Part shown: piece by piece, positions 1 to 7,863 of the stretch
Position numbering within the stretch: position 1 is the stretch's first letter
How the letters are laid out: each line of letters starts with the position of its first letter
Origin: Sphaerisporangium corydalis
Lineage (GTDB): Bacteria > Actinomycetota > Actinomycetes > Streptosporangiales > Streptosporangiaceae
Length of the DNA: 64,000 nucleotides
Reading direction: 5' to 3'
NCBI RefSeq assembly: GCF_025506355.1
Contig: NZ_JANZYP010000009.1
Span: 62,001-126,000, forward strand
Notes under the pieces: model-generated
What the model saw: the letters and a program-made list of their open reading frames with translations, nothing else
The model's database searches: none
Told to the model about the DNA's origin: nothing
Made by a program: the position numbers and the translations under genes

Positions 1-313
1 CGACGTGCCCGCCGACGAGCCGCAGCACGGCGGTGGCCCCGGTGTAGACCCCGTCCAGGAGGCCGAACTGCATGGGGCTGAGCGCGAGCTGGTAGATGAG
101 GTACAGCGGCAGGATCGCCGTCACCATCTCCGAGGAGATGTCGGTGAACAGGCTGACCGTGCCGAGCGCGATGACGTTGCCGGTGAGGACGCGTCCGGCG
201 CCGCCCGCGCGCCCGCCGGACGGCGGTCGACCTCCCGGAGGCGTCTCACCGTCCTCGGCTCCGGGCGCCGGCGTCTTGCCGGAGTCGGCCCCGCGGGTCT
301 CCGACAGGTACAT
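1..313 (-). CDS. MFS transporter, N-terminal part (runs off left edge)
   Basis: Reading leftward from an ATG at 313, the frame is open to the window edge for 104 codons. After a hydrophilic Gly/Pro-rich leader of about 45 residues it reads GNVIALGTVSLFTDISSEM, then a hydrophobic stretch ending LPLYLIYQLALSPMQFG. This 'SLFTDISSEM' block is the first-helix signature of a common actinobacterial MFS family (usually LVSLLTDVSSEM). The start overlaps the rmlD stop in the arrangement TGATG, so it is the last visible gene of the polysaccharide operon and probably translationally coupled. The substrate cannot be told; export of a sugar or an unrelated solute are both possible. The C-terminal part lies outside the window. 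Confidence 0.75.
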   Translation of the reverse strand, partial: MYLSETRGADSGKTPAPGAEDGETPPGGRPPSGGRAGGAGRVLTGNVIALGTVSLFTDISSEMVTAILPLYLIYQLALSPMQFGLLDGVYTGATAVLRLVGGHV

Positions 314-1185
314 CAGGCCGGGCCCCCGACCATGGAGGGCCAGGCCGCGTGCAGCGCGTCGCGCCAGTGGCGGATCGGCGCCAGCCCGGCGGCGGCCCAG
401 CGGTCGTGCCCGAGCACGCTGTAGGCGGGCCGGACGGCCGGGGCGGCGAAGGCGGCGGCGGTGGTGGGCCTGACCCGGCCGGGGTCGGCGCCGAGCAGCG
501 TGAAGACCTCGCGGGCCAGTTCGTACCACGTCGCCTGGCCCGAGCTGGTGCCGTGGTAGACCCCCGGCGGGGCGCCGGCGCGGGCCAGCCGGACGAGCTG
601 CCCGGCGAGGTCGGCGGACCAGGTGGGCTGGCCGAGCTGGTCGTCCACCACCTCGACCGTGTCCCGCCGTCCCTCCAGGGAGATCATCTTGCGCACGAAG
701 TTCGTCCCGGCCGACCCGTACAGCCAGGCCGTCCTCACGACGTACCCGGTCTCGGGCAACGCGTCGAGCACGGCACGCTCGCCGGCGAGCTTGCCCCGGC
801 CGTAGGCGTTGGCCGGGCTGGTCGGCGCGTCCTCGGCGTACGGGGTGGTGGCGGTGCCGTCGAAGACGTAGTCGGTGGACAGGTGGATCAGGCGGGCGCC
901 GGCCTCCGCGCAGGCCAGGGCGAGCGCGCGCACGCCGTCGCCGTTGACCGCGAGCGCGACGGCCTCGCGGGCCTCGGCGTCGTCCACGGCCGTCCAGGCG
1001 GCGCAGTTGATCACGACGTCGGGCTTCTCCCACTGGATCACGTCGCGCACGCACTCCGACTGCCGCAGGTCCAGGTGGTCGCGGTCGTAGGCCAGGACGT
1101 CGGGCGCGGCCGGGTCGGCGGCCAGCACGGCCAGCAGGTCGGTCGCGAGCATGCCGGCCGCACCGGTGACCAGCAGGCGGTTCAC
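313..1185 (-). CDS. rmlD: dTDP-4-dehydrorhamnose reductase RmlD
   Basis: A 290-residue protein that reduces dTDP-4-dehydro-L-rhamnose to dTDP-L-rhamnose with NAD(P)H, in the cytoplasm. The Rossmann motif VTGAAGMLA lies at about residues 6-14, the family signature STDYVFDG at about 103-110, and the catalytic Tyr-x-x-x-Lys (YGRGK) at about 128-132. The length is normal for the family. The start was taken as GTG at 1185 because it overlaps the rmlB stop (GTGA) and gives the usual N-terminus NRLLVTG; a longer frame to 1236 would add an unconserved tail inside rmlB. It is third of the three rml genes, after rmlA and rmlB. Confidence 0.93.
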   Translation of the reverse strand: MNRLLVTGAAGMLATDLLAVLAADPAAPDVLAYDRDHLDLRQSECVRDVIQWEKPDVVINCAAWTAVDDAEAREAVALAVNGDGVRALALACAEAGARLIHLSTDYVFDGTATTPYAEDAPTSPANAYGRGKLAGERAVLDALPETGYVVRTAWLYGSAGTNFVRKMISLEGRRDTVEVVDDQLGQPTWSADLAGQLVRLARAGAPPGVYHGTSSGQATWYELAREVFTLLGADPGRVRPTTAAAFAAPAVRPAYSVLGHDRWAAAGLAPIRHWRDALHAAWPSMVGGPA

Positions 1186-2153
1186 CGGGCGTCCTTCCTG
1201 AGGTGCTTCCACCAGGAGGGGTTGTCGCGGTACCACTGGACGGTCGCGGCGATGCCCTCGTCGAACCCGGTCGCGGGGACGTATCCCATGCCGCGCAGCC
1301 GGGAGTCGTCCAGGGAGTAGCGGCGGTCGTGGCCCTTGCGGTCGGGGACGCGCTCGACGACGTTCCAGCCGACGTCCAGCTCGTCGAGGATCCGCTGGGT
1401 GAGTTCGAGGTTGGTCAGTTCCGCCGTGCCGGCGATGTTGTAGACCTCGCCTGGCTCGCCCTTCTCGGCGACGAGCTGGATGGCCCGGCAGTGGTCGTCG
1501 ACGTGGACCCAGTCACGCACGTTACCGCCGTCCCCATAAAGCGGGATTTTCATGCCTTCGAGGATGTTCGTCACGAAGAGCGGGACGACCTTCTCCGGGT
1601 ACTGGTACGGCCCGTAGTTGTTGCCGCAGCGGGTGATCGACACCGGCAGGCCGTGCGTGACGGCGTAGGCCTGGGCGATCAGGTCGCCGCCCGCCTTGGC
1701 CGCCGAGTACGGCGAGCGCGGCCTGAGCGGGGCGTCCTCGTCCCAGGAGCCCTCGTCGACCGACCCGTACACCTCGTCGGTGGACACCTGGACGATCTTC
1801 GGCACGCCCGCGTCCAGGCAGGCCTGCAGCAGGGTCTGCACCCCGAGCACGTTGGACCGCATGAACGCCGCCGGGCCGTCGATCGACCGGTCGACGTGCG
1901 ACTCGGCGGCGAAGTTGACGACCAGGTCGTGGCCGGGGACGACCCCGGCGAGCAGCCCGGCGTCGCAGACGTCGCCGTGGACCAGGTCGAACCGGCCGCC
2001 GACCGGCTCCAGGTTGGCCAGGTTGCCCGCGTAGGTGAACGCGTCCAGCACGGTCACCTCCGCCCCGGCGAGCGCCGGGTAGCCACCCGACAGCAGCGTG
2101 CGGACATAGTGCGACCCGATGAACCCGGCACCGCCGGTTACCAGAACCCTCAT
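1182..2153 (-). CDS. rmlB: dTDP-glucose 4,6-dehydratase RmlB
   Basis: A 323-residue extended SDR that converts dTDP-D-glucose to dTDP-4-keto-6-deoxy-D-glucose. The NAD-binding motif GGAGFIGS is at residues 7-14. The catalytic Asp-Glu pair that follows Thr in STDEVYG is at about 124-130 and YxxxK (YSAAK) at 149-153. The substrate-binding RCGNNYGPYQ block is also present. Its ATG overlaps the rmlA stop by 4 nt (ATGA), and its own stop overlaps the rmlD GTG. The 4-keto product is the branch point for rhamnose and other deoxysugars, so the pathway could also feed glycosylated metabolites; the neighbouring polyprenyl transferase favours a surface glycan. Confidence 0.95.
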   Translation of the reverse strand: MRVLVTGGAGFIGSHYVRTLLSGGYPALAGAEVTVLDAFTYAGNLANLEPVGGRFDLVHGDVCDAGLLAGVVPGHDLVVNFAAESHVDRSIDGPAAFMRSNVLGVQTLLQACLDAGVPKIVQVSTDEVYGSVDEGSWDEDAPLRPRSPYSAAKAGGDLIAQAYAVTHGLPVSITRCGNNYGPYQYPEKVVPLFVTNILEGMKIPLYGDGGNVRDWVHVDDHCRAIQLVAEKGEPGEVYNIAGTAELTNLELTQRILDELDVGWNVVERVPDRKGHDRRYSLDDSRLRGMGYVPATGFDEGIAATVQWYRDNPSWWKHLRKDAR

Positions 2154-3217
2154 GAACTGATCTGCACCTTGCTGTGATCGCCCAGCACGAGTCGATGGGC
2201 TCTGGGTGTGTTGGGAGCGGGCGTGACCTCGACGTCCCGCCCGATCAGGGACGCCTCGATCCGGCGAACCCCGTGAATGGACGCGCGCCGCAGCAGGATC
2301 GAGTACTCGATCTCGCTGTCCACAACGTGACAGTCCTCCGCGACCGAGGTGAACGGCCCGATGTAGGAGTCACGCACGACGGCGCCCGCCCCGACGATCG
2401 CCGGGCCGACGATGCGCGAGCGGGAGACCCGCGCCCCCGCCTCGACCACGACCCGGCCGATGATCTCGGAGGCGTCGTCGACCGAGCCGTCCAGCCGCTG
2501 GTCCAGCTCTTCGAGCAGCAGCCGGTTGACCTCCAGCATGTCGGTGACGTTGCCGGTGTCCTTCCAGTAGCCGGAGATGACGGTGGACTCCACCCGGCGG
2601 CCGGAGTCGAGCAGCCACTGGATCGCGTCGGTGATCTCCAGTTCGCCGCGCCACGAGGGCTTGAGCGACGAAACGGCCTCGTGCACCTCGGGGGTGAACA
2701 GGTAGACGCCGACCAGGGCCAGGTCGCTCTTGGGCACCTGGGGCTTCTCCTCCAGGCCGACGACCCGCCCGGCGGCGTCCAGCTCGGCCACCCCGAACTG
2801 CCGGGGGTCCCCGACGCGGGTCAGCATGATCTGGGCGGCCGGGCGCTCGTCGTGGAACCGCCGCACCAGCGGCTCGATGCCGCCGACCACGAAGTTGTCC
2901 CCGAGGTACATGACGAAGTCGTCGTCACCGAGGTAGTCGCGGGCGATCAGCACGGCGTGCGCCAGCCCGAGCGGGGCCCGCTGCCGCAGGTAGGTCACCT
3001 CCAGGCCGAACGAGCCCCCGTCGCCGACGGCCCCCTCGATCTCCTCGTGGGTGTCGCCCACGACGATGCCGACCTCACGGATCCCGGCCGCCGCGATGGA
3101 CTCCAGCCCGTAGAACAGCACGGGCTTGTTCGCCACGGGCACGAGTTGCTTGGCGGAGGTGTGGGTGATCGGTCTGAGCCGTGTGCCGGACCCACCGGCG
3201 AGCACGAGCGCCTTCAC
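2150..3217 (-). CDS. rmlA: Glucose-1-phosphate thymidylyltransferase, long form (RmlA/StrD type)
   Basis: A 355-residue enzyme that makes dTDP-glucose from dTTP and glucose-1-phosphate. The N-terminal nucleotidyltransferase domain shows LAGGSGTRLRPIT at residues 6-18 and KQLVPVANKPV at about 23-33. The C-terminal third (from about 245) is a left-handed beta-helix with hexapeptide-like repeats (RSRIVGPAIVGAGAVVRDSYIG). That tail marks the 'long' StrD-like class common in actinomycete deoxysugar pathways, rather than the roughly 290-residue RmlA. The start is GTG at 3217, sharing one base with the TAG stop of the upstream transferase (TAGTG). A much longer frame to 4567 exists but is antisense-free read-through inside the upstream gene and was discarded. 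Confidence 0.93.
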   Translation of the reverse strand: MKALVLAGGSGTRLRPITHTSAKQLVPVANKPVLFYGLESIAAAGIREVGIVVGDTHEEIEGAVGDGGSFGLEVTYLRQRAPLGLAHAVLIARDYLGDDDFVMYLGDNFVVGGIEPLVRRFHDERPAAQIMLTRVGDPRQFGVAELDAAGRVVGLEEKPQVPKSDLALVGVYLFTPEVHEAVSSLKPSWRGELEITDAIQWLLDSGRRVESTVISGYWKDTGNVTDMLEVNRLLLEELDQRLDGSVDDASEIIGRVVVEAGARVSRSRIVGPAIVGAGAVVRDSYIGPFTSVAEDCHVVDSEIEYSILLRRASIHGVRRIEASLIGRDVEVTPAPNTPRAHRLVLGDHSKVQISS

Positions 3218-4680
3218 TAGTAGGCCCCTCCACCGCGGATGACCGCGGACCAGGTCTTCCACAGGATCTGCAGGTCCAGGATGAGCGACCAGTTCTCGAC
3301 GTACCGCAGGTCCAGCCGGACCGACTCCTCCCACGACAGGTCCGACCGGCCGCTGACCTGCCACAGGCCGGTCATGCCCGGTTTGACCACGAGGCGCCGG
3401 CGCACGTCCGTGCCGTACTGGGCGACCTCTTCGGGAAGCGGCGGGCGCGGCCCGACGAGGGACATCTCGCCGCGCAGGACGTTGAGGAGCTGGGGGAGCT
3501 CGTCCAGCGAGTAGCGGCGGAGGAAACCGCCGACCCGCGTGATCCTTGGATCGTTCCGCATCTTGAACAGCACGCCGTCGAACTCGTTGTCCTCGGCGAG
3601 GTCGGGTTTGCGGTTCTCGGCGTCCTGGACCATGGTCCGGAACTTGAACACCCTGAACTCGCGGCCGTCGCGGCCGACCCTGGTCTGCCTGAACAGCGCG
3701 GGCCCCGGGCTGGTCGTCCTGACCAGGACCGCGATCACCAGCATGGGGACCGCGAGCACGGTCAGCGCCGCGGTCGCCACCAGCCGGTCGAACAGGCTCT
3801 TGACGATCTGGCGCGTCCCGTCGAACTCGGGGTGCTCGACGTGCAGCAGCGGCATCCCGGCGACCGGGCGGATGCTGGTGCGCGGCCCGGCCACGTCCAT
3901 CAGCGCCGGGGCCACGAACAGCTCGGTGCCCTTGGTCTCGATGCTCCAGGCCAGCCGGCGCAGCGCGGCGCCGTCCAGCTCGGGGCAGGCCAGCACGGCG
4001 ACCGCGTCCGCGGACACCTTGTCGGCCACGGTCCCGACGTCGGCGAAGTCGCCGTAGACCGGGACGCCGTCGATGTCGAGCCCGTTCCCGGGGAACTGCC
4101 CGGGCGGCAGGCACGCCGCGACGACCCGCATGCCGTGGTACGGCTGGCGGCGGAACTGCATGACCAGGTCGAGCACCGCCGTGCGGTGGCCGACGGCCAC
4201 CACGCGCCGGAGGTACTCTCCCTCCGAGCGGCGCCGGTGCAGGCGCTTGCGCATGCGGTAGCGGAACACCAGCGTCAGGACCGTCGCCAGCGGCAGCATC
4301 GCCATGACGTAGCTTCGCGCGATCATGGTCTGGGTGGCGTAGGCGCCGATGGCCACCACGGCCGTCAGCCCCACCCCGCCGTCGAAGACCGCGCGGAACT
4401 CCTCGCTTCCCTCCCCATGACTCTTCTCCCGGTAGACGCCGGCCAGTGCCATCGCACCCGGCCACACCAGCCCGAGACCGAACCCGAACAACAACTCCGA
4501 CCACGGGATGAAGGCCCCCACCCAGAGCCTGAATCCCATGACCGCCTCGCAGGCGATCATGGCGCATGCCATGTCACCGGCGAGAAGAGCCCGCATATAG
4601 GAGCGCGTCCAGATGCTCGACGCCGTCAGCGGGCCCGTGTCGAGAAGCGCGACACCGCGCTCCGCCAACCCCACCCTCAT
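3217..4680 (-). CDS. Polyprenyl-phosphate sugar-1-phosphate transferase (exopolysaccharide initiating enzyme)
   Basis: A 487-residue membrane enzyme of the WbaP/CpsE type. It moves a sugar-1-phosphate from a nucleotide sugar onto undecaprenyl phosphate and starts a surface polysaccharide repeat unit. Hydrophobic segments lie at about 30-50, 58-80, 103-120 and 125-140, followed by a cytosolic CoA-binding-like domain at about 155-290. A last membrane segment at about 298-320 precedes the catalytic Bac_transf domain with KFRTM (346-350), RRYSLDELPQ (388-397), GEMSLVGPRP (404-413) and KPGMTGLWQVSGRS (433-446). It is the first gene of the operon with rmlABD. The run of G-rich purines just upstream of its ATG supplies the ribosome binding site. 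Confidence 0.92.
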   Translation of the reverse strand: MRVGLAERGVALLDTGPLTASSIWTRSYMRALLAGDMACAMIACEAVMGFRLWVGAFIPWSELLFGFGLGLVWPGAMALAGVYREKSHGEGSEEFRAVFDGGVGLTAVVAIGAYATQTMIARSYVMAMLPLATVLTLVFRYRMRKRLHRRRSEGEYLRRVVAVGHRTAVLDLVMQFRRQPYHGMRVVAACLPPGQFPGNGLDIDGVPVYGDFADVGTVADKVSADAVAVLACPELDGAALRRLAWSIETKGTELFVAPALMDVAGPRTSIRPVAGMPLLHVEHPEFDGTRQIVKSLFDRLVATAALTVLAVPMLVIAVLVRTTSPGPALFRQTRVGRDGREFRVFKFRTMVQDAENRKPDLAEDNEFDGVLFKMRNDPRITRVGGFLRRYSLDELPQLLNVLRGEMSLVGPRPPLPEEVAQYGTDVRRRLVVKPGMTGLWQVSGRSDLSWEESVRLDLRYVENWSLILDLQILWKTWSAVIRGGGAY

Positions 4681-4932
4681 GCCTACCTACCCCTACCCCT
4701 GCCCTGCTCCTGCCGGACTGTGCAGATAACAGACGGCCGTTGCGTCACTTTGGTTGACACAGGGCTCCGAAACACCACGAGCGCGGGTACCCGCTCCAAA
4801 TACTAAAGATCGTCATTAACGAGCGATATAGCTGGGCAATGGCCACAATAGGCCTCCATCTCGTCGCGCTGAGCTACTTGACGGAACGGTCCAAAAACGT
4901 GTAGGCGGCGATGACCGGGCTACATTCAGCGC
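4681..4932. other. Divergent intergenic region, polysaccharide operon / crotonase
   Basis: This stretch of 252 nt separates the minus-strand polysaccharide operon from the plus-strand crotonase and must hold both promoters. A 10-bp palindrome CGGGTACCCG lies near 4787-4796. The region is less GC-rich around 4800-4900. No promoter can be called with confidence. Confidence 0.5.
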
Positions 4933-5688
4933 ATGCCTGGCATCCATATAGAACGGTCCGGCCTGGTCACGACGGTCGTCCTGTCCCGGCCCGAGGTGCG
5001 CAACGCCGTGGACGGACCGGCCGCCGCCGCGCTCGCCGCGGCCTTCCGCGAGTTCGAGGCCTCCGACGCGGCCGTCGCCGTGCTGTGGGGCGAGGGCGGC
5101 ACCTTCTGCGCGGGCGCGGACCTGCACGCCGTCGGCACCGGGCGCGGCAACCGCGTCACCGAGGACGGGGACGGGCCGATGGGGCCCACCCGGATGCGCC
5201 TGTCCAAGCCCGTGATCGCCGCCGTCGAGGGGTACGCGGTGGCGGGCGGGCTGGAGCTGGCGATCTGGTGCGACCTGCGGGTGGCCGCCGAGGACGCCAC
5301 CTTCGGGGTGTTCTGCCGCCGCTTCGGCGTCCCCCTGATCGACGGCGGCACCGTACGCCTGCCGAGGCTCGTCGGCGCGGGACGGGCGATGGACATGATT
5401 CTCACCGGCCGGGCGGTCGGGGCGGCGGAGGCGCTGGCGATGGGCCTGGCCGACCGGGTCGTGCCACCGGGCACGGCACGGGAGGCCGCCGAGGAGCTGG
5501 CCCGCGGGCTCGCGGAGCTCCCCCAGACGTGCCTGCGCCAGGACCGCCTGTCGGCCCTGGAACAGGAGGGCCTGCCGGAGGAGGAGGCCCTGCGCAACGA
5601 GCTGCGGCACGGGATGGTCTCGCTGCGCGGCGAGATGGCCGGCGGGGTGGCCCGCTTCCGCTCGGGCGCCGGCCGCCACGGCGCCTAG
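4933..5688 (+). CDS. Crotonase / enoyl-CoA hydratase family protein
   Basis: A 251-residue crotonase-fold protein. The oxyanion-hole segments are visible as FCAGADLHAV (about 57-66) and EGYAVAGGLELAIWCDLRVA (about 98-117). The segment that normally carries the first catalytic Glu (FGxPExxxGxxPGGGGTQRLPR) reads FGVFCRRFGVPLIDGGTVRLPRLVG, so that Glu is replaced. This is typical of a large actinobacterial subgroup annotated only as 'crotonase family', so a hydratase reaction should not be assumed; isomerase, thioesterase or decarboxylase activity on a CoA thioester is possible. It appears monocistronic. GC-rich inverted repeats at about 5690-5720 separate it from the convergent small gene. Confidence 0.88.
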   Translation: MPGIHIERSGLVTTVVLSRPEVRNAVDGPAAAALAAAFREFEASDAAVAVLWGEGGTFCAGADLHAVGTGRGNRVTEDGDGPMGPTRMRLSKPVIAAVEGYAVAGGLELAIWCDLRVAAEDATFGVFCRRFGVPLIDGGTVRLPRLVGAGRAMDMILTGRAVGAAEALAMGLADRVVPPGTAREAAEELARGLAELPQTCLRQDRLSALEQEGLPEEEALRNELRHGMVSLRGEMAGGVARFRSGAGRHGA

Positions 5689-5756
5689 CCCCGCCCCGCG
5701 GCCCGGGGCCGGTCGTCCTCCAGGTCCCTGGATCGGTCCTCTCGCGAGGTCCCGGG

Positions 5757-6107
5757 TCAGTCGTACTCCAGGTCGGGGAGGGGCGACGGCGGATCGGGGC
5801 TGCGCCACACGACCACGTACGCGGCGGCCGCGGCGGTGAACGCCTCGCTCAGCCGTTCCAGGTCGAACTCCGGCAGGTAGCGCAGCCGCGCGAGGAAGGT
5901 CGCGTCCGTCGCGGAACGCGGCACGACACATCCCTGACCGTCGCGGTCGAGCAGGACGATCAGGATGTCGGATTCCGTGACGCCGCCGACGCGGACCTCG
6001 ACGACGTCCTCCCACGCGAGGGCTTCGACACTGCCGTCGGCGTAGTGGCGGGTGACGCCCTCTTCGGTTACGTAGACATACGAATCCGGCACTGAGTTGC
6101 CGTGCAT
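5757..6107 (-). CDS. Hypothetical protein, 116 aa
   Basis: Not recognised. From ATG at 6107 the protein reads MHGNSVPDSYVYVTEEGVTR, followed by alternating short beta segments (VTRHYADGSVEALAWEDVVEVRV, ILIVLLDRDGQGCVVPRS) and a C-terminal amphipathic helix ending DLERLSEAFTAAAAAYVVVW. The pattern 'W-E-D-V-V-E-V-R-V' followed by a strand is like PH-like or immunity-protein-type small beta domains, but this is only an impression. A longer frame to 6287 adds low-complexity Arg/Pro residues and was rejected. It is convergent with the crotonase and downstream of the GntR gene on the same strand, with a 46-nt gap. Confidence 0.6.
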   Translation of the reverse strand: MHGNSVPDSYVYVTEEGVTRHYADGSVEALAWEDVVEVRVGGVTESDILIVLLDRDGQGCVVPRSATDATFLARLRYLPEFDLERLSEAFTAAAAAYVVVWRSPDPPSPLPDLEYD

Positions 6108-6153
6108 GGGCGCGATTGTGACGACTTCAGAGTGCTCCGTGCAAGAGAAGTCG

Positions 6154-6771
6154 CTAATCAGCGCCCCAGGTGTGATCCAAATGGGCCGCCACCGCCCGGC
6201 GCGCCGCCTCGGCGGGCCCGAGGGCGATGGCCTCCAGAAGCAGCCGGTGCTCGCCGACCAGGGTCTCCCTGTCGGGATACACGGCACGCAGCCGTACGAG
6301 GCCGAGGCGCGTCTCGGAGGCCAGCGCGGCGTACAGGCGCTCCAGCCGGGGGCTGCCCACGGCGAGGATCAGTTCCTCGTGCAGCGCCATGTGCTCGGCG
6401 ACGATGTCCGCCCAGGGCGCGTCGGCCGGGAGCGCCGCCATGCGGGCCAGCGCCCAGTCCGCCGGGGCCACCCGGCGGCCCGCCAGCCGCGCGGCCATGA
6501 GGTCCTCCAGCGGCCTGCGGACGTACATGAGGTCGTCCAGGTCGCCGTTGGTCACCACGGGGACGTACGCGCTGCGGTTGCGCTCGCGGCGCAGCAGCCC
6601 CTCGTGGACCAGGACGGCCAGCGCCTCGCGGACGGTCGGGCGCGCCACGCCGTACATGGAGGAGATCTCCTGCTCGGGCAGGGACGTGCCGGGGGCGATC
6701 TCACCGGACAGGACGCGCCGGCGCAGGGCGCCCGCGAGCGCGTCGACCGTCGAGACTGGACGCAGTTTCAC
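6154..6771 (-). CDS. GntR family regulator (FadR/FCD subfamily)
   Basis: A 205-residue transcription factor. The winged helix occupies about residues 5-70 (ALAGALRRRVLSGEIAPGTSLPEQEIS, then the recognition region GVARPTVREALAVL). The rest is a helical FCD ligand-binding domain whose metal-site pattern is partly visible (RRPLEDLMAARLAG, EHMALHEELILAVG, EHRLLLEAIALG, AHLDHTW). Its GTG start overlaps the stop of the EamA transporter gene (GTGA), so exporter and regulator are one operon. A perfect FadR-type operator lies in front of that operon, which suggests autoregulation and ligand-controlled export. Confidence 0.9.
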   Translation of the reverse strand: MKLRPVSTVDALAGALRRRVLSGEIAPGTSLPEQEISSMYGVARPTVREALAVLVHEGLLRRERNRSAYVPVVTNGDLDDLMYVRRPLEDLMAARLAGRRVAPADWALARMAALPADAPWADIVAEHMALHEELILAVGSPRLERLYAALASETRLGLVRLRAVYPDRETLVGEHRLLLEAIALGPAEAARRAVAAHLDHTWGAD

Positions 6772-7697
6772 GCCGATGATTGTGCCCGCTCCTGGGCCGT
6801 GGTTCGCGCCGGGCGGGCCCGTTCCGGGACGGCGGCGACGACCAGACCGGCGCCGAGCAGCACGAGCCCCGCCCAGGAGACGGCGGTGAGCCGCTCGTGC
6901 AGGACGAACAGCCCGAGCAGCGCCGCCACGGCGGGTTCGGCCAGCGCCAGGGTGGCCGCCCGTGCGACCGGGGTGGTGCGCAGGCCCCTGCCGTACAGGA
7001 AATAGGCCAGGGCGGTCGTGGCGCACCCCAGGTAGAGGACGGTGAGCAGGCCGCGCGGCTCGCCGAGCCACGCCGTCCCCCGCCAGAGCAGGACCGGCAG
7101 CATCACCGCCGCCGCGCCACCGAACATCACGCCCATCACCGCGCCCGACGGCGCGCCCGCGGTGATCGCCCGGGAGGCGGTCACCGCGTAGAAGCCGTAG
7201 AGCAGCCCGCCGGCCAGCGCCAGCAGCACGCCGCCGGGGTCGGCGCCGACGGACTGTCCCCCCGAGACCAGGGCGGCGCACCCGGCGACGGCGGCGGCGG
7301 TGGCGAGGGTCCAGCGGCGGCCCGGCCTCCTGCGGTCGTACAGCCAGGAGATGAGGCCGGCGAAGACGGGCCCGCTGCCGATCGCGACCACCGTCCCGAC
7401 GGCGACGCCGGTGCGCCCGACGGCGGCGAAATAGCAGAGCTGGTAGGCGGCCACGGCCACCGCGCCGGCCGCCAGGGAACGCGCCCGGGCCGGCCTCCGC
7501 CAGGCGGCGGGACCGGCCGCCACGGCGAGGACGAATCCGCCGGACACCAGGCGCGCGGCCGCGAGCGCCACCGCGTCGGGCCGCCCGCCGAGGCCGAGCG
7601 TGCCCACGGTGCCCGCCGTGCCCCACAGGACGGCGGCGGCGACCACGGCGGCGGTGCCCCGGGCGGTTGGGGAGACGATGTCCGGTCTGACGGCCAT
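6768..7697 (-). CDS. EamA/DMT-family membrane transporter
   Basis: A 309-residue integral membrane protein with about ten hydrophobic helices arranged as two EamA repeats; each half starts with a W-G-T or Y-G-F-Y motif (AAVLWGTAGTVG near the N-terminus, LAGGLLYGFYAVTASRA near the middle). The family exports amino acids, drugs or other small metabolites. The start was set at ATG 7697, since an in-frame TTG at 7715 would place the N-terminus inside the operator palindrome. It is the first gene of a two-gene operon with a GntR regulator, whose ligand is likely the exported compound or a precursor. Confidence 0.88.
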   Translation of the reverse strand: MAVRPDIVSPTARGTAAVVAAAVLWGTAGTVGTLGLGGRPDAVALAAARLVSGGFVLAVAAGPAAWRRPARARSLAAGAVAVAAYQLCYFAAVGRTGVAVGTVVAIGSGPVFAGLISWLYDRRRPGRRWTLATAAAVAGCAALVSGGQSVGADPGGVLLALAGGLLYGFYAVTASRAITAGAPSGAVMGVMFGGAAAVMLPVLLWRGTAWLGEPRGLLTVLYLGCATTALAYFLYGRGLRTTPVARAATLALAEPAVAALLGLFVLHERLTAVSWAGLVLLGAGLVVAAVPERARPARTTAQERAQSSA

Positions 7698-7704
7698 GAA
7701 AATA

Positions 7705-7715
7705 TTGTCAGACAA
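7705..7715. promoter_or_regulatory. GntR (FadR-subfamily) operator
   Basis: TTGTCAGACAA is an 11-bp inverted repeat with perfect 5-bp arms and fits the TNGTNNNACNA pattern of FadR-subfamily operators. It lies 8 nt upstream of the transporter ATG. On the minus strand a TCGACA box sits 17 nt upstream of GACAAT, so transcription could start at or next to the ATG (leaderless mRNA), and the operator would overlap the -10 region. Confidence 0.6.
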
Positions 7716-7742
7716 CTAGACACTGCTGTCGAGCCTCCGGGA

Positions 7743-7769
7743 GCTCCTATCTCGAATAGGAGCCTTTTT
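7743..7769 (+). terminator. Rho-independent-type hairpin in the histidine-kinase leader
   Basis: Perfect 8-bp stem GCTCCTAT / ATAGGAGC (7743-7750 and 7756-7763), loop CTCGA, followed by CTTTTT on the plus strand. No plus-strand gene ends here, so it is either an attenuator in the leader of the kinase gene at 7864 or a stop for transcripts running out of the divergent region. Confidence 0.6.
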
Positions 7770-7863
7770 GTTGTGGAAGGACCCTAGTTAGAGGCCATCC
7801 TCATTGGTACTGTTTCGCCACCAATAACCCGCGTGTAACGATGCGGTTCCCCTGCGAGGTCAC

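Noticed and set aside
1203-4806. Long plus-strand open frames across the rml operon
   Set aside because: They are antisense to well-supported genes, rich in Arg/Gly/Pro and without family motifs; high GC leaves such frames open.
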